Below, one piece after another: positions 27,563 to 36,865 of a stretch of DNA of 64,000 nucleotides. A program made the position numbers and the translations under genes. Source of the DNA: Glaciecola nitratireducens FR1064 (GTDB lineage: Bacteria; Pseudomonadota; Gammaproteobacteria; Enterobacterales; Alteromonadaceae); NCBI RefSeq assembly GCF_000226565.1, contig NC_016041.1, forward strand, positions 3,162,001-3,226,000, written 5' to 3'. Positions within the stretch are counted from its first letter, which is position 1. Each line of letters starts with the position of its first letter. Under the pieces are notes generated by a model, which had not been told where the DNA came from, did not search any database, and saw only the letters and a list, made by a program, of their open reading frames with translations.

Positions 27563-28177
27563 CTAAGGGGTTAAGAATCTAATAATGTCTGCTAAATGAT
27601 TTTCCAGCCCAACGAATGAGTGGTCTCCACCGTCTTCGACTATACAACAATCACTTCCGTATTTGTCTTCCGCCAACTGATAGTCGAGTGTCTCATCACC
27701 CTTCTGCAAATAAACCAGATAGCTAGCGTCATTTTTCTTGGTCTGTCTATACAAATTGAGTAGCTGCTTAACGTTACTTTCATCAATCGTAAAAACTTCT
27801 CCAGTATATGGATTGCTATGCTCTCCAAAATAATCTTTTAGCAGCTTAAAGGGCTCCACCGCTGGATTGATCAGCACCGCTTTGCCACCGTGTTTTTCTA
27901 TAAAATACGTGGCTAAGAACCCACCCATCGAGCTACCGATGAATCGAAGATTGCTTATAGGTGTGTCTTTATTGTGCGTTCCGTGGTTAACACCAGAATC
28001 AAAAATCGAGGAAATCAGTTGCTCAATAACCTCTGTGGCTTCCAAAGGACTTCCAGGTAAGGTAGGAGTATGTAGCTTTATATTTGAATGATTCTTTAAA
28101 ACGTAATCTTTAACTAACTGAGCTTTAGCAGACTTTGGTGAGCTCAAAAATCCATGTAAGTAGATAATGTGTTCCAT
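27563..28177 (-). CDS. yqiA: YqiA-type alpha/beta-hydrolase esterase
   Basis: A 204-residue serine esterase. IYLHGFLSSPKSAKAQL, the nucleophile elbow GSSMGGFLA, and the C-terminal GGDHSFVGLE catalytic histidine segment match YqiA. Compared with the E. coli protein as I recall it, there is an extra loop of roughly ten residues, NHGTHNKDTPISN, just before the nucleophile strand. The dispersed element (27960-27967) encodes the NKDTPI of that loop. It lies 15 bases downstream of yqiB in the same operon. Confidence 0.92.
   Translation of the reverse strand: MEHIIYLHGFLSSPKSAKAQLVKDYVLKNHSNIKLHTPTLPGSPLEATEVIEQLISSIFDSGVNHGTHNKDTPISNLRFIGSSMGGFLATYFIEKHGGKAVLINPAVEPFKLLKDYFGEHSNPYTGEVFTIDESNVKQLLNLYRQTKKNDASYLVYLQKGDETLDYQLAEDKYGSDCCIVEDGGDHSFVGLENHLADIIRFLTP
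27960..27967 (+). repeat. Element copy inside yqiA
   Basis: GGTGTGTC with CTTATA before and TTTATTGTG after. It encodes HNKDTPIS in an apparent inserted loop before the catalytic serine of YqiA, the clearest case of in-frame gain in this window. Confidence 0.8.
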
Positions 28178-28192
28178 TCAGTTTCCTAGATT

Positions 28193-28648
28193 TTAAGAGC
28201 TGGTTGAAATTTGCATTTCACGCTGCTCTAAACAAAAGTGCAGCCACTCAGCCAAAAACACATTTACCATTTGCTTTTCATTTCGCATATGCATGTTCAA
28301 ATTAGGATACTCATAACTTGGCTGCAATTTTGAGACCCTTTGACAGCTCAACACTTCAGCAACTTTTGCATCATGATATAACCTTATCTCCATTGATGGT
28401 CTCAAAAAGCTCGGCGTGTTGTTCGCCACCTGCGACATCATTATTGTGCTTGTATATCGGGCGGAGTCTAAGATTTTTATATTGTATTTCAACTGCTCAC
28501 TAATTTTAAATTCGTAACTTAGATCCTCTGAATCGCAATCAGGAAGAAGCTTTAGAGCGCATGCATAGTTATTCTCACAGGTTGCAAGAATACTGGGTAA
28601 ATGCGGTACGTACTTCTTTTTCAACGTTGTTTCCTCACTCTTATTCAT
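28193..28648 (-). CDS. yqiB: DUF1249 family protein YqiB
   Basis: A 151-residue protein of unknown molecular function, conserved between nudF and yqiA. KKYVPHLPSILATCENNY, RPSMEIRLYHDAKVAEVLSC and YPNLNMHMRNEKQMVNVFLA match E. coli YqiB region by region. ATG 28648 (MNKSEET) is chosen because the family starts close to KKKYVPHLP; the longer open frame to 28807 is intergenic sequence containing two element copies. A weak GAAAGAA ribosome-binding site precedes it. Confidence 0.9.
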   Translation of the reverse strand: MNKSEETTLKKKYVPHLPSILATCENNYACALKLLPDCDSEDLSYEFKISEQLKYNIKILDSARYTSTIMMSQVANNTPSFLRPSMEIRLYHDAKVAEVLSCQRVSKLQPSYEYPNLNMHMRNEKQMVNVFLAEWLHFCLEQREMQISTSS

Positions 28649-28728
28649 AATATTCTTTCGGCTGATTTTGCGATTCAATGAAATATTATCGCTTATCGCT
28701 TCAGAACTTGAAGATATTGTAACAAATA

Positions 28729-28827
28729 GATGTGTCCTGGTTAGAGATAATTTTTTCTCACCAACACTAAACCGGTGTGTCCTAGATGCAGGCAATCGTT
28801 GCATCAATTTCGCTAAACAGGTGTGTC
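28729..28827. repeat. Three evenly spaced element copies between nudF and yqiB
   Basis: Cores at 28729-28736 (GATGTGTC, one mismatch), 28774-28781 and 28820-28827 (exact) are spaced 45 and 46 bases. The last ends at the base adjoining the nudF stop codon. All are in the same orientation and fill the whole 179-base gap between the two genes. Confidence 0.85.
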
Positions 28828-29445
28828 TTAGTTCCAGCTAGCCAACAGCTTTTGTTTATTCAAGAAAAACCACTGGAGCGCTATAATTGCGGCTGCGTTG
28901 TCAATTTTTCCGTTGTCCAACCATTCTCTTGCTTCCGATTCTTTCACTCTATGCACCATGATATCTTCTGATTCAGATGCCAAGCCATGTACCCCTCTCG
29001 CAAGCGTTGCATCGGTCTTCGCCGTGTATATATGGAGCCGTTCAGTGGTCCCGCCAGGGCTCGACAAGTACGTTAGTGCTTTTTGCAAACCAGTTAGCGT
29101 TATGCCAGCTTCTTCAAAAGATTCACGATGACACACCTCATCGGGATCTTCATTCGGTTCAATCATTCCCGCTATAACTTCAAACAACCACGGTGAATCA
29201 CTTGTCGCCATCGCACCTAATCTGAACTGTTCGATTAATACAAACTCCTGAGTATTAGGATCATAAGGCAAAACGGCCACTGCATGACCTCTTTCAAACA
29301 TTTCTCGCGATAGAACCCTGCTCCACGTTCCGTCAAATAATTTGTGCTGAACTTGGATGCGCTTCATTTCAAAGAAACCTTTGAAAACTGTCTCCTCATT
29401 CAGTACTTTTGCATCTTCATTGCTATATTGTAATGACTTCATCAT
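28828..29445 (-). CDS. nudF: ADP-ribose diphosphatase
   Basis: A 205-residue Nudix hydrolase that splits ADP-ribose into AMP and ribose 5-phosphate. The Nudix box is G-x5-E-x7-REsFEEAGI in GMIEPNEDPDEVCHRESFEE and the residues after it. The N-terminal VFKGFFEMKRIQVQHKLFDG and the upstream VLIEQFRLGA are typical of NudF. A GACACACC match at 29130 falls in the Nudix box itself (EVCH) and looks coincidental. It is divergent from tolC, as in E. coli. Confidence 0.94.
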   Translation of the reverse strand: MMKSLQYSNEDAKVLNEETVFKGFFEMKRIQVQHKLFDGTWSRVLSREMFERGHAVAVLPYDPNTQEFVLIEQFRLGAMATSDSPWLFEVIAGMIEPNEDPDEVCHRESFEEAGITLTGLQKALTYLSSPGGTTERLHIYTAKTDATLARGVHGLASESEDIMVHRVKESEAREWLDNGKIDNAAAIIALQWFFLNKQKLLASWN

Positions 29446-29514
29446 GATCCTCTTTGGGAGTTTGAAACTAAATTATACGATACGCATCTGAAATACAGCA
29501 TAAAAATCACATTC

Positions 29515-29541
29515 TGTTACACTTAGTGGGTATATGTAACA
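29515..29541. promoter_or_regulatory. Small inverted repeat between nudF and tolC
   Basis: TGTTACA (29515-29521) and TGTAACA (29535-29541) form a perfect 7-base inverted repeat with centres 20 bases apart. It lies about 100 bases upstream of the tolC start. A regulator site is possible but not identified. Confidence 0.3.
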
Positions 29542-29630
29542 ACCATTCGTTATGTTTGCAGAAGTGAATGGCGTACAATTAACCTAACTGAAAAGCTAAA
29601 TATAAAAAATACTATTTTTAAGGTCATTTT

Positions 29631-30983
29631 ATGAAGAAAACGCTACTTTCACTATTTATCGGTTTTAGTCTCACCGCACCGGTACTAGCAGACGATTTAT
29701 CTCAAGTTTATCAACTTGCATTACAAAATGATCCTATAATTAATAGAGCGAAAGCTGATAAAGAATTAGCTTACAGCGGAATAGCCTTGAGCAGAGCCAA
29801 TTTACTTCCACAGATATCAGGCTCAGTTTCTTATTCCTTGAATTCTGGTGACCAAGTTTTCACAACTGAAAATGGTTTTGGGACCATTAATTCTGAATCC
29901 GATACGCTCAGCATGGGGCTAGATCTTCGCATGTCTATCTACGACCATGCAAACTGGGTAGGAATGGACAGAGCAGAAAAGGTTGCACAGCAAGGCGATG
30001 CAAATTTAGCGTCCGCACTGCAATCATTAATAGTTCGAGTAACTAATGCTTATCTTGCAGTGTTAAGAGAGCAGGACAGCGTTGAGTTTGTGAAAGCTGA
30101 ATTACGTGCAATTGAGCGTCAGTTAGAACAAACCAAGCAACGTTTTGAAGTTGGTTTGACCGCCATTACGGATGTTCACGAAGCGCAAGCTAACTTTGAC
30201 AATACCGTAGCTCGTCAAATCAGAGCTGAAAATCAATTAGAATTGCGTTTGGAAGAGCTAAGAGAGATTACCGGTAAATATCACAGTGGAATTTCTATTT
30301 TAGACACAAACCTATTTACTGCCACACAGCCTACTCCAGCGAACGTTGAGGACTGGTTGAAGCTAGCCGAAGATGCTAATTTTGATTTGCTAATACAGCG
30401 TTTCGCAAAAGATATAGCTATGGAAGATATAGCATCAGCTAAAGCAGGCCACTACCCTACTTTAGACTTTTCAGCCTCGTTAAGCAGAGTTGATAGAACC
30501 ACAGAAGTTCAGGGCAGTGACCCGCGTGACTTTCCAACTTTGAATAGTCAGTCGCTAGGCTTAAGTTTAAGTGTTCCAATTTACCAAGGTGGCCGTGTAA
30601 GCACCAGCACAGATCAAGCACGCAGTCGCTACGTGATAGCTAGTGAAAACATGGAACTAGTGTATAGACAAACAGTTCGTTCAGTAAGAAGCTCTTACAA
30701 CGACGTAAAAGCCGCAGTATCGACGATTCGCGCATTGGAGCAATCTGTCGTTTCTGCTGACAGCGCATTAAAAGCGACGGAAGCGGGTTTCGATGTTGGT
30801 ACCAGAACAATAGTTGATGTATTGAACAGTACTCGGAATCTATTCGATGCAAGAAGAAACTTAGCGGACGCTCGCTATAACTTCATTTCTGCAATCATCA
30901 ATTTAAAACGTGCTGCAGGTTCGCTCACAGAAGATGACTTATTGGCTGTAAACCGAGTGATGAAGCCGAATACATCTAACTAA
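29631..30983 (+). CDS. tolC: TolC family outer-membrane channel protein
   Basis: A 450-residue outer-membrane efflux/secretion duct. The signal peptide is MKKTLLSLFIGFSLTAPVLA. The internal duplication typical of TolC is visible, with NPGLLVA-like start YQLALQNDPIINRAKADK and paired GLTAITDVHEAQANFDN and GTRTIVDVLNSTRNLFDARR segments. It provides the exit channel for tripartite pumps and type I exporters, so it is a candidate partner for the HlyD/C39 exporter at 43.6-47.1 kb. A strong terminator follows. Confidence 0.95.
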   Translation: MKKTLLSLFIGFSLTAPVLADDLSQVYQLALQNDPIINRAKADKELAYSGIALSRANLLPQISGSVSYSLNSGDQVFTTENGFGTINSESDTLSMGLDLRMSIYDHANWVGMDRAEKVAQQGDANLASALQSLIVRVTNAYLAVLREQDSVEFVKAELRAIERQLEQTKQRFEVGLTAITDVHEAQANFDNTVARQIRAENQLELRLEELREITGKYHSGISILDTNLFTATQPTPANVEDWLKLAEDANFDLLIQRFAKDIAMEDIASAKAGHYPTLDFSASLSRVDRTTEVQGSDPRDFPTLNSQSLGLSLSVPIYQGGRVSTSTDQARSRYVIASENMELVYRQTVRSVRSSYNDVKAAVSTIRALEQSVVSADSALKATEAGFDVGTRTIVDVLNSTRNLFDARRNLADARYNFISAIINLKRAAGSLTEDDLLAVNRVMKPNTSN

Positions 30984-31003
30984 AAAAGAATCAATTACTA
31001 TTA

Positions 31004-31038
31004 AAAAAAGCGGTGGTCAGCAAGACCACCGCTTTTTT
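31004..31038 (+). terminator. Rho-independent terminator of tolC
   Basis: AAAAAAGCGGTGGTC (31004-31018) pairs with GACCACCGCTTTTTT (31024-31038) across a 5-base loop, ending in a T run. Confidence 0.92.
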
Positions 31039-31139
31039 ATTATGTTTTCTATGCATTAAGCTTTTAGCTTTAACTAAACCAAATAAATATACGACCTGAC
31101 AACAGGCATATATCACCCGAGCTTAACTAGCTGTCAAGA

Positions 31140-31940
31140 CTACTCTTTTTTATCCCTATCAATTAATACTTGTATTTGGCCTCTAATATCTTGGATCTGA
31201 TCTTGTAACTCATTCATCGAAGGCTCTGACTTCAAGCGCTCTTTATGCATTTCCTCATCCATCACTCCGACTACTATGCCAATAACCATATTCAAGAAAG
31301 CAAACGCGGTGAAGAAGATAAAGGTCATGTAGAATATCCAACTCATTGGATAGACTTCCATAGTTTCATATTGGATATCAGTCCAATCCTCAAAAGTCAT
31401 TACTCTGAACAAAGTCAGCATTGAAATAGCAATATTTCCCCATAAAACCGGATTGATATCTTGGAACAAGAAGCTACCAACTGCGGCGTATATGTAGAAT
31501 ATAATGAACATCAACAATACGACGTAACCTAAACGTGGCAGCGCTTCTAGCAATGAATTAATGAGTATTCTTAGCTCGGGAATAATTGAGATCATGCGCA
31601 ACACGCGAAAAATCCGAATAAGTCGAGCTAATAACGCCATTTCAGATTCGTTAATAGGAATAAGGCTTATCACAACAACCGCAGTGTCAAATATGTTCCA
31701 GCCAGATTTGAAGAAGTCTTTCTTATTTTCTTCACTCACGAACCTGACGGTTATTTCAAATAAGAAAAATAACGTAATAAAAACATCAAGATACTTTGTC
31801 ACAAGCAATGAGGTTGGCGATAAATCGTAGGTTTTCGCACCTATCTCTAATGCCGAAATGATAATAACGGTGATTACAAAAAATTCGAACAACCTGTTTT
31901 GTTTTAAGTTAAACAGGGACTTACGGAACGTTTCGAACAT
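31140..31940 (-). CDS. Voltage-gated-type cation channel with calcium-like filter
   Basis: A 266-residue six-TM channel subunit of the bacterial NaChBac-type family, likely a tetramer in the inner membrane. S4 carries R106, R109, R112 and R115 at every third residue (ARLIRIFRVLRM). The pore segment is TLFRVMTFEDWTD, with filter T182-F-E-D-W-T-D188. Sodium-selective relatives read TLESWxx; extra Asp residues at the S and last positions are what gives engineered variants calcium selectivity. S6 is followed by a charged coiled-coil tail (residues 230-266), as in the family. Confidence 0.88.
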   Translation of the reverse strand: MFETFRKSLFNLKQNRLFEFFVITVIIISALEIGAKTYDLSPTSLLVTKYLDVFITLFFLFEITVRFVSEENKKDFFKSGWNIFDTAVVVISLIPINESEMALLARLIRIFRVLRMISIIPELRILINSLLEALPRLGYVVLLMFIIFYIYAAVGSFLFQDINPVLWGNIAISMLTLFRVMTFEDWTDIQYETMEVYPMSWIFYMTFIFFTAFAFLNMVIGIVVGVMDEEMHKERLKSEPSMNELQDQIQDIRGQIQVLIDRDKKE

Positions 31941-32006
31941 AACAGAGTAACTCGATTAGTAGATAGTTGAACAAGGCACTACGGATGTAGTGCCTGATCT
32001 AATATT

Positions 32007-34844
32007 TTAAAGGCCGTATTGCGCCTTTAATTTTGCCAGTCTGACTTCTGACTCAGGAAGCGTCAACGTAGTAGATTCAATTCTACGTTTTGCAATTATC
32101 TTACTGTCATTCAACAACAGTGTCTCAATGTAATTTAAGAAAATTTCTTCATTTTTCACATCTTCGTTCATGACCCGGTTATAGGCCTCTAGTGCTTCTT
32201 CTGGTTTATTTTGACGAACTAAAATTTGTGCATAAGTATCAACGGTTGCCGCATTATTCGGCTTTAAGTCATAAGCACGTTTTGCAAACCCTATGGCCTC
32301 ACTTATTTTATTTTCTTCCATTAATAAAAAGGCCAAATTATTCAGCACAACAAAATTATTTTCGTTTAGCTTCAAGGCATCTTTATATTTGCTAATAGCA
32401 GACGTTTTATCTTTGCCAATTTCTTTTTCTGCTAGCATCATGAGTGCACTTAAATCTGCAGGCTTATTCGTTGAGTAAGTTGTTAACAATTCGTAAGATT
32501 TATCGGTTTGGTCGGTTAAATCGTATGACATTACTAAGACTTGCAAATTCTTCGAGTTTTGGTTTGCGTTAAAAGCCACTTCAGCATCTTCAACAGCGCC
32601 AGCAGGATTTTGCTCTCTTAACTTTATTCGAGCCATGACACCACGTACAAAGGGAAGTTCCTGGACCTCTTTGGCAAATCCGTTTACCAATGTTCTGGCG
32701 CGTTCGCTGTCGCCTGACATAACAGTAAAATAACTCTGGAGCACTTCAATTTGGATGTCATCTCTGGCGTTTAAATATCGTTTTGTTAGCGCTAATCCAT
32801 CGCTGTATTTATTTTGACTGTCCAATAACAACAATTGTCCAAGCGCGGCCTCTCGGTTATTTGGTGACAATTCAATCCAAGTTTGATAGTGCGCTTCCGC
32901 CGCATCTATTTTACCTGATTGCAGTAAAGATAAACCTTTGGTCGGCCAGAAGGCATTAGGTGCATTATCATCTGCTGCAATAGCATCCAACAACTCCAAT
33001 GCTTTGTCGTATTTAGACTCGCTAGCCTGCATTCTTGCAGCTAAAACGACGAGTTCGGCATTTTTAGGAGTTTTCTGTAGCTGCGCTAAAATTGGTGCCA
33101 TTCCCTCATCTGAGTTTCCTTGCTGCTGTTTTATCGCAAAATAGGCCGTCAATGCGGGTAAATAATCGGACGAAGAAGCGATAATTTTTTCCAACTTAAG
33201 CACCGCAGCATCGAGTTTCTCGTTACGGATATCAAGACCAACTAGCGACATTGTTACTTTGTTGTTTTTAGGTGCAATGGCTGCCGCACTTAAAAATTCG
33301 GCTTCAGCTTTTACTAGGTCATTTTTTCTTAATGCAACTTCACCGGCTAAAAGGAAGCCTTGCGGATCGTTGCTCGCTTCTTTTTTCCATTCATCCGATA
33401 GTTTTTGCGCTTTTTCCAGTTGATTCGTTGCTAAATATGCAGTTGCTAATGTTGTTTTCGCTGTCACCGATTCGGGTGATTTAGCTACTGCATTCTCCAA
33501 ATCTAGCACGCCATCGATGTTGTTGAGGCTGAGCTTTAAAACACCCAAACGAGTTAAGTCGTCCGATGTTTCACTGATATTTTCAACTCTTGAAATTAGT
33601 GCTTCGGCTTTTTTTGCTTCACCTGCTTGCAGCAATTCATAACCCGTTGACGAAAACAGAGTCGCATCAGCGGCTGTTAAACTATCTAATCGTTTTAATA
33701 CTTCAGATGCTTCTGTCGTCATGCCGGTTTGCAATTGGCTCGCTGCTAATATTCTCAATCCAGGATGATTGTCAGGCAATGATCCGGCTATGATCGAAAG
33801 ATGGCCCACAGCAGCGGCAAAATCCCCCTGCTGAAACGCGCTATAACCAGCTACCAGTCTAACCACGGGATCGCTGCTTCCGTTATTAATCGCCACTTCA
33901 GAAAATTTCTGGGCATTCGCAAAATCCTTATCCGCTGCTCGAATAACGCCTTTTAATTGATTTAATAATGCATTTTGGTCGTTTATTTGAAGTAGCGTAT
34001 CGACATGTTCTTCTGCTTCTTGGGTTCTACCTTGTTCAACTAACATGTTTGCCAACGCAAACCTCGTTTCAATATCCTCTGGCGCCGCTTCTACATATTG
34101 AGCATAAACGTCAGCAGCTTCCGTTGGTTGATTGTTCAATAAGTAAAGTCGAGCAGTGACGCTCAGAACATCTTTATTAAGCGGCGCTTGGCTTTGCAAT
34201 TCAATAGCGTCTTCCAAGGCTTGTTTGTTATTTTCAGCTAAAACGGAGTTCAACACACCTGCCAAGCCCTTATATACCGAACCGGTATCGAGCTGCATAA
34301 GCTCTTCAATTAATAACGATGCTTCGTCTGTTTTATTTAGCTGAATGAGTGACTGCGCTTTAAAGTAACCGATCTCAGCTTTTTCTACTGTGGTTAACTC
34401 CGACATATTGTGGTCAATGTTCTCGAGAGCCGCATTTGCGCCGGTGCGCTGATAAGCCCGAGCTAACAGTGGTATAGTCTTTGACGCCGAGTATCCTAGC
34501 TCCATTGCCCGATTGAGTTCTTTTTCTGCTGCCTGATATTTATTTTGCTCTAAATACAAGCTGCCTAGCTCAAATCTGGCTTCCGCTTGCTTTGGTTCTA
34601 ACTGAATAGCATTTTTGAGTTCAACAATGGCAGCTTGTTGGTCTCCATCAATGACGAATGCTTTAGCCGCTGCAATATGTTCTTCGCTGGTTTTTTGTTG
34701 GCAGCCACTTAGGCCAATTAGTGATGATAATAAAAGTGCTGCAATCGATATTTTTCTGAATACCTTTTTATTGGAAAAATAAACATCACTTGAACTGTTC
34801 TGCGGATGACTATTAAATTTGTTTTTATTCATTTTATTATCCAC
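32007..34844 (-). CDS. prsT: PrsT-type TPR lipoprotein of XrtA/PEP-CTERM systems
   Basis: A 945-residue protein with a lipoprotein signal (LLSSLIGLSGCQQKTSEEH, lipid-attached Cys about residue 49) after an unusually polar 30-residue lead. Tandem tetratricopeptide repeats fill the rest, opening with AAIVELKNAIQLEPKQAEAR. This repeat start and length match PrsT, a TPR protein found with exosortase/PEP-CTERM and exopolysaccharide loci. No exosortase or polysaccharide genes are nearby, so here it is an orphan. It is likely periplasmic and anchored to a membrane. Confidence 0.82.
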   Translation of the reverse strand: MDNKMNKNKFNSHPQNSSSDVYFSNKKVFRKISIAALLLSSLIGLSGCQQKTSEEHIAAAKAFVIDGDQQAAIVELKNAIQLEPKQAEARFELGSLYLEQNKYQAAEKELNRAMELGYSASKTIPLLARAYQRTGANAALENIDHNMSELTTVEKAEIGYFKAQSLIQLNKTDEASLLIEELMQLDTGSVYKGLAGVLNSVLAENNKQALEDAIELQSQAPLNKDVLSVTARLYLLNNQPTEAADVYAQYVEAAPEDIETRFALANMLVEQGRTQEAEEHVDTLLQINDQNALLNQLKGVIRAADKDFANAQKFSEVAINNGSSDPVVRLVAGYSAFQQGDFAAAVGHLSIIAGSLPDNHPGLRILAASQLQTGMTTEASEVLKRLDSLTAADATLFSSTGYELLQAGEAKKAEALISRVENISETSDDLTRLGVLKLSLNNIDGVLDLENAVAKSPESVTAKTTLATAYLATNQLEKAQKLSDEWKKEASNDPQGFLLAGEVALRKNDLVKAEAEFLSAAAIAPKNNKVTMSLVGLDIRNEKLDAAVLKLEKIIASSSDYLPALTAYFAIKQQQGNSDEGMAPILAQLQKTPKNAELVVLAARMQASESKYDKALELLDAIAADDNAPNAFWPTKGLSLLQSGKIDAAEAHYQTWIELSPNNREAALGQLLLLDSQNKYSDGLALTKRYLNARDDIQIEVLQSYFTVMSGDSERARTLVNGFAKEVQELPFVRGVMARIKLREQNPAGAVEDAEVAFNANQNSKNLQVLVMSYDLTDQTDKSYELLTTYSTNKPADLSALMMLAEKEIGKDKTSAISKYKDALKLNENNFVVLNNLAFLLMEENKISEAIGFAKRAYDLKPNNAATVDTYAQILVRQNKPEEALEAYNRVMNEDVKNEEIFLNYIETLLLNDSKIIAKRRIESTTLTLPESEVRLAKLKAQYGL

Positions 34845-35049
34845 TTTATTTCATACTCCCTTGTATTTTATGCTATTTTTGGAATACATTTTTTGCTCGT
34901 ATTCCAATTAATTTCTAACTATCTCAGGTGGTTACAAACTAACCAACAGTAATGATGGTAAGTTATCACTAATTCTTATATAATTCGATTTTTACGAAGG
35001 CTCTCGCATCCTCTCTGCAATGCCCCCTTTCAGTCTATCAGGATACCCG

Positions 35050-36804
35050 ATGACCGACACTGTCGATGTTACATTTAAAGATTTAAATCTTCCAACGCAA
35101 TTATTACAAGCGTTAGAAAAAGTAGGCTATGAAAAGCCGTCTCCAATTCAAGCCAAGAGTATTCCACTTTTACTCGCTGGTCACGACCTTTTGGGCCAAG
35201 CTCAAACAGGTACGGGCAAAACAGCTGCGTTTGCACTACCAATGCTAGCTAATATTGATCCCGACGAAAACTTTACGCAACTATTGGTACTAGCGCCAAC
35301 GCGCGAACTTGCAATTCAAGTTGCAGAAGCGTTTCAGGTTTATGCCAGCTTTTCGAAGAAAATTCGCGTACTGCCGGTATACGGTGGTCAGTCTTACGAT
35401 AACCAGATCCGTCAGCTAAAGCGTGGCGTGCAGGTTGTTGTTGGAACGCCGGGTCGAATTATCGATCACATTAAGCGTAAAACACTAAAACTAGATAAAC
35501 TTAAATTTCTAGTGCTAGATGAAGCCGATGAAATGCTAAGAATGGGCTTTATCGATGACGTTGAACTTATTCTAAGTCATGCACCTGCAGAGCGCCAAAC
35601 GGCTTTATTCTCTGCAACAATGCCTGATGCGATTAAAAAGATAACAAAGCGTTATTTGAAGAATCCAGAACATGTGAAAATCGAGTCGACTGTTTCGTCT
35701 GCAAGCATGATAAGACAGCGTTATTGCCAAGTTGCTGGTCACCATAAACTAGAAGCATTAACTCGAATCATGGAAGTTGAAGAATTCGACGGCATGATTA
35801 TTTTCGTACGCACGAAAACTGCTACGGTCGAATTAGCTGACAAATTAACGGCTCGTGGACACGTTGTAGAACCTCTTAACGGTGATATTCCGCAGAACTC
35901 ACGTGAACGCACAGTTGAAAAATTGAAGCGTGGTGATATCGACATACTGGTTGCAACGGATGTTGTTGCCCGTGGTCTTGATGTTGAGCGTGTTAGTCAT
36001 GTAATTAACTACGACATTCCATACGATACAGAATCTTACGTTCACCGCATAGGCAGAACAGGCCGTGCAGGAAGAACTGGTGATGCAATTTTGTTCATCT
36101 CTCATCGTGAAAAACGTTTGTTATTCGCAATAGAGAAAGCAACAAAGCAACGTATTGAGAACATGGAAATTCCGTCTATTTCACAATTGAATGAATCGCG
36201 TTTAGTGCGTTTCAAGCAAAGCATTATTGAAGCGATGAGTGACGAATCAATTGAATCGTATATTCCAATCGTTGAATCAATTATGGAAGAAACTGAAGCT
36301 TCTCCAGATGTGATCATGGCTGCCTTAGCAAAAGTTGCGCAAGGTGATGAACCATTATTGTTGAAAGAGTCTGACAGACCTGATTTGCATAGCAAACCTA
36401 CGTTCAATGAGCGAAATGACAGTGCTGGACGCGGCGATCGCGACAATGGCAGAAGACAAGGTCGCAATGAGCGCACTGAGCGCGGCAAATCTGATCGAAA
36501 TGACAGAAAGCCTCGCGTACCTAGAGGCAACAGTACGCCAGATGAAGGTATGCAGCGTTTCAGAATTGAAGTCGGCCATACACATGGTGCGAAGCCAGGA
36601 AATATCGTTGGCGCAATTGCTAATGAAGCGAACATCAGTAGTAAAAACATAGGTGCCATTGAAATCTATGACAACTTTACAACCGTTGATTTGCCAAAGG
36701 GCATGCCCAATGAAATGAAAGAGACGCTGTCTAAAACACGCGTAGCTGGTCAACGCTTAAATATACGTGAATGGTCTGACACACCGCCAAAGCGTAAAAA
36801 ATAG
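35050..36804 (+). CDS. deaD: DEAD-box RNA helicase DeaD/CsdA
   Basis: A 584-residue ATP-dependent RNA helicase for ribosome assembly and cold adaptation. Motifs in order: AQTGTGKT, PTRELAIQV, DEAD in LVLDEADEML, SAT in FSATMP, then HRIGRTGRAGR. A disordered Arg/Gly/Asp-rich linker (about 465-500) precedes a C-terminal DbpA-like RNA-binding domain (FRIEVGHTHGAKPGNIVGAI). ATG 35050 has AGGATA upstream; the ATG at 35020 lacks one. A terminator and then an element array follow. Confidence 0.95.
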   Translation: MTDTVDVTFKDLNLPTQLLQALEKVGYEKPSPIQAKSIPLLLAGHDLLGQAQTGTGKTAAFALPMLANIDPDENFTQLLVLAPTRELAIQVAEAFQVYASFSKKIRVLPVYGGQSYDNQIRQLKRGVQVVVGTPGRIIDHIKRKTLKLDKLKFLVLDEADEMLRMGFIDDVELILSHAPAERQTALFSATMPDAIKKITKRYLKNPEHVKIESTVSSASMIRQRYCQVAGHHKLEALTRIMEVEEFDGMIIFVRTKTATVELADKLTARGHVVEPLNGDIPQNSRERTVEKLKRGDIDILVATDVVARGLDVERVSHVINYDIPYDTESYVHRIGRTGRAGRTGDAILFISHREKRLLFAIEKATKQRIENMEIPSISQLNESRLVRFKQSIIEAMSDESIESYIPIVESIMEETEASPDVIMAALAKVAQGDEPLLLKESDRPDLHSKPTFNERNDSAGRGDRDNGRRQGRNERTERGKSDRNDRKPRVPRGNSTPDEGMQRFRIEVGHTHGAKPGNIVGAIANEANISSKNIGAIEIYDNFTTVDLPKGMPNEMKETLSKTRVAGQRLNIREWSDTPPKRKK

Positions 36805-36825
36805 CACTGATATAATTCAAATATT

Positions 36826-36850
36826 AAAGCCACTCTGAGTGGCTTTTTTT
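36826..36850 (+). terminator. Rho-independent terminator of deaD
   Basis: AAAGCCACT (36826-36834) pairs with AGTGGCTTT (36838-36846) across a 3-base loop, with seven T residues from 36844. Confidence 0.9.
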
Positions 36851-36865
36851 ATGTCTAACGATTAT

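Noticed and set aside
28649-28807. N-terminal extension of yqiB
   Set aside because: The family begins near KKKYVPHLP; the extension consists of intergenic sequence containing two element copies.
29130-29137. GACACACC match inside nudF
   Set aside because: It falls in the conserved Nudix box (EVCHRE) in an unusual frame and lacks the A/T-rich flanks of the other copies, so it is probably chance.
36778-36785. GACACACC match at the end of deaD
   Set aside because: It encodes SDTPP near the C-terminus with flanks unlike the consensus; coincidence is likely, although the DTP frame is noted.
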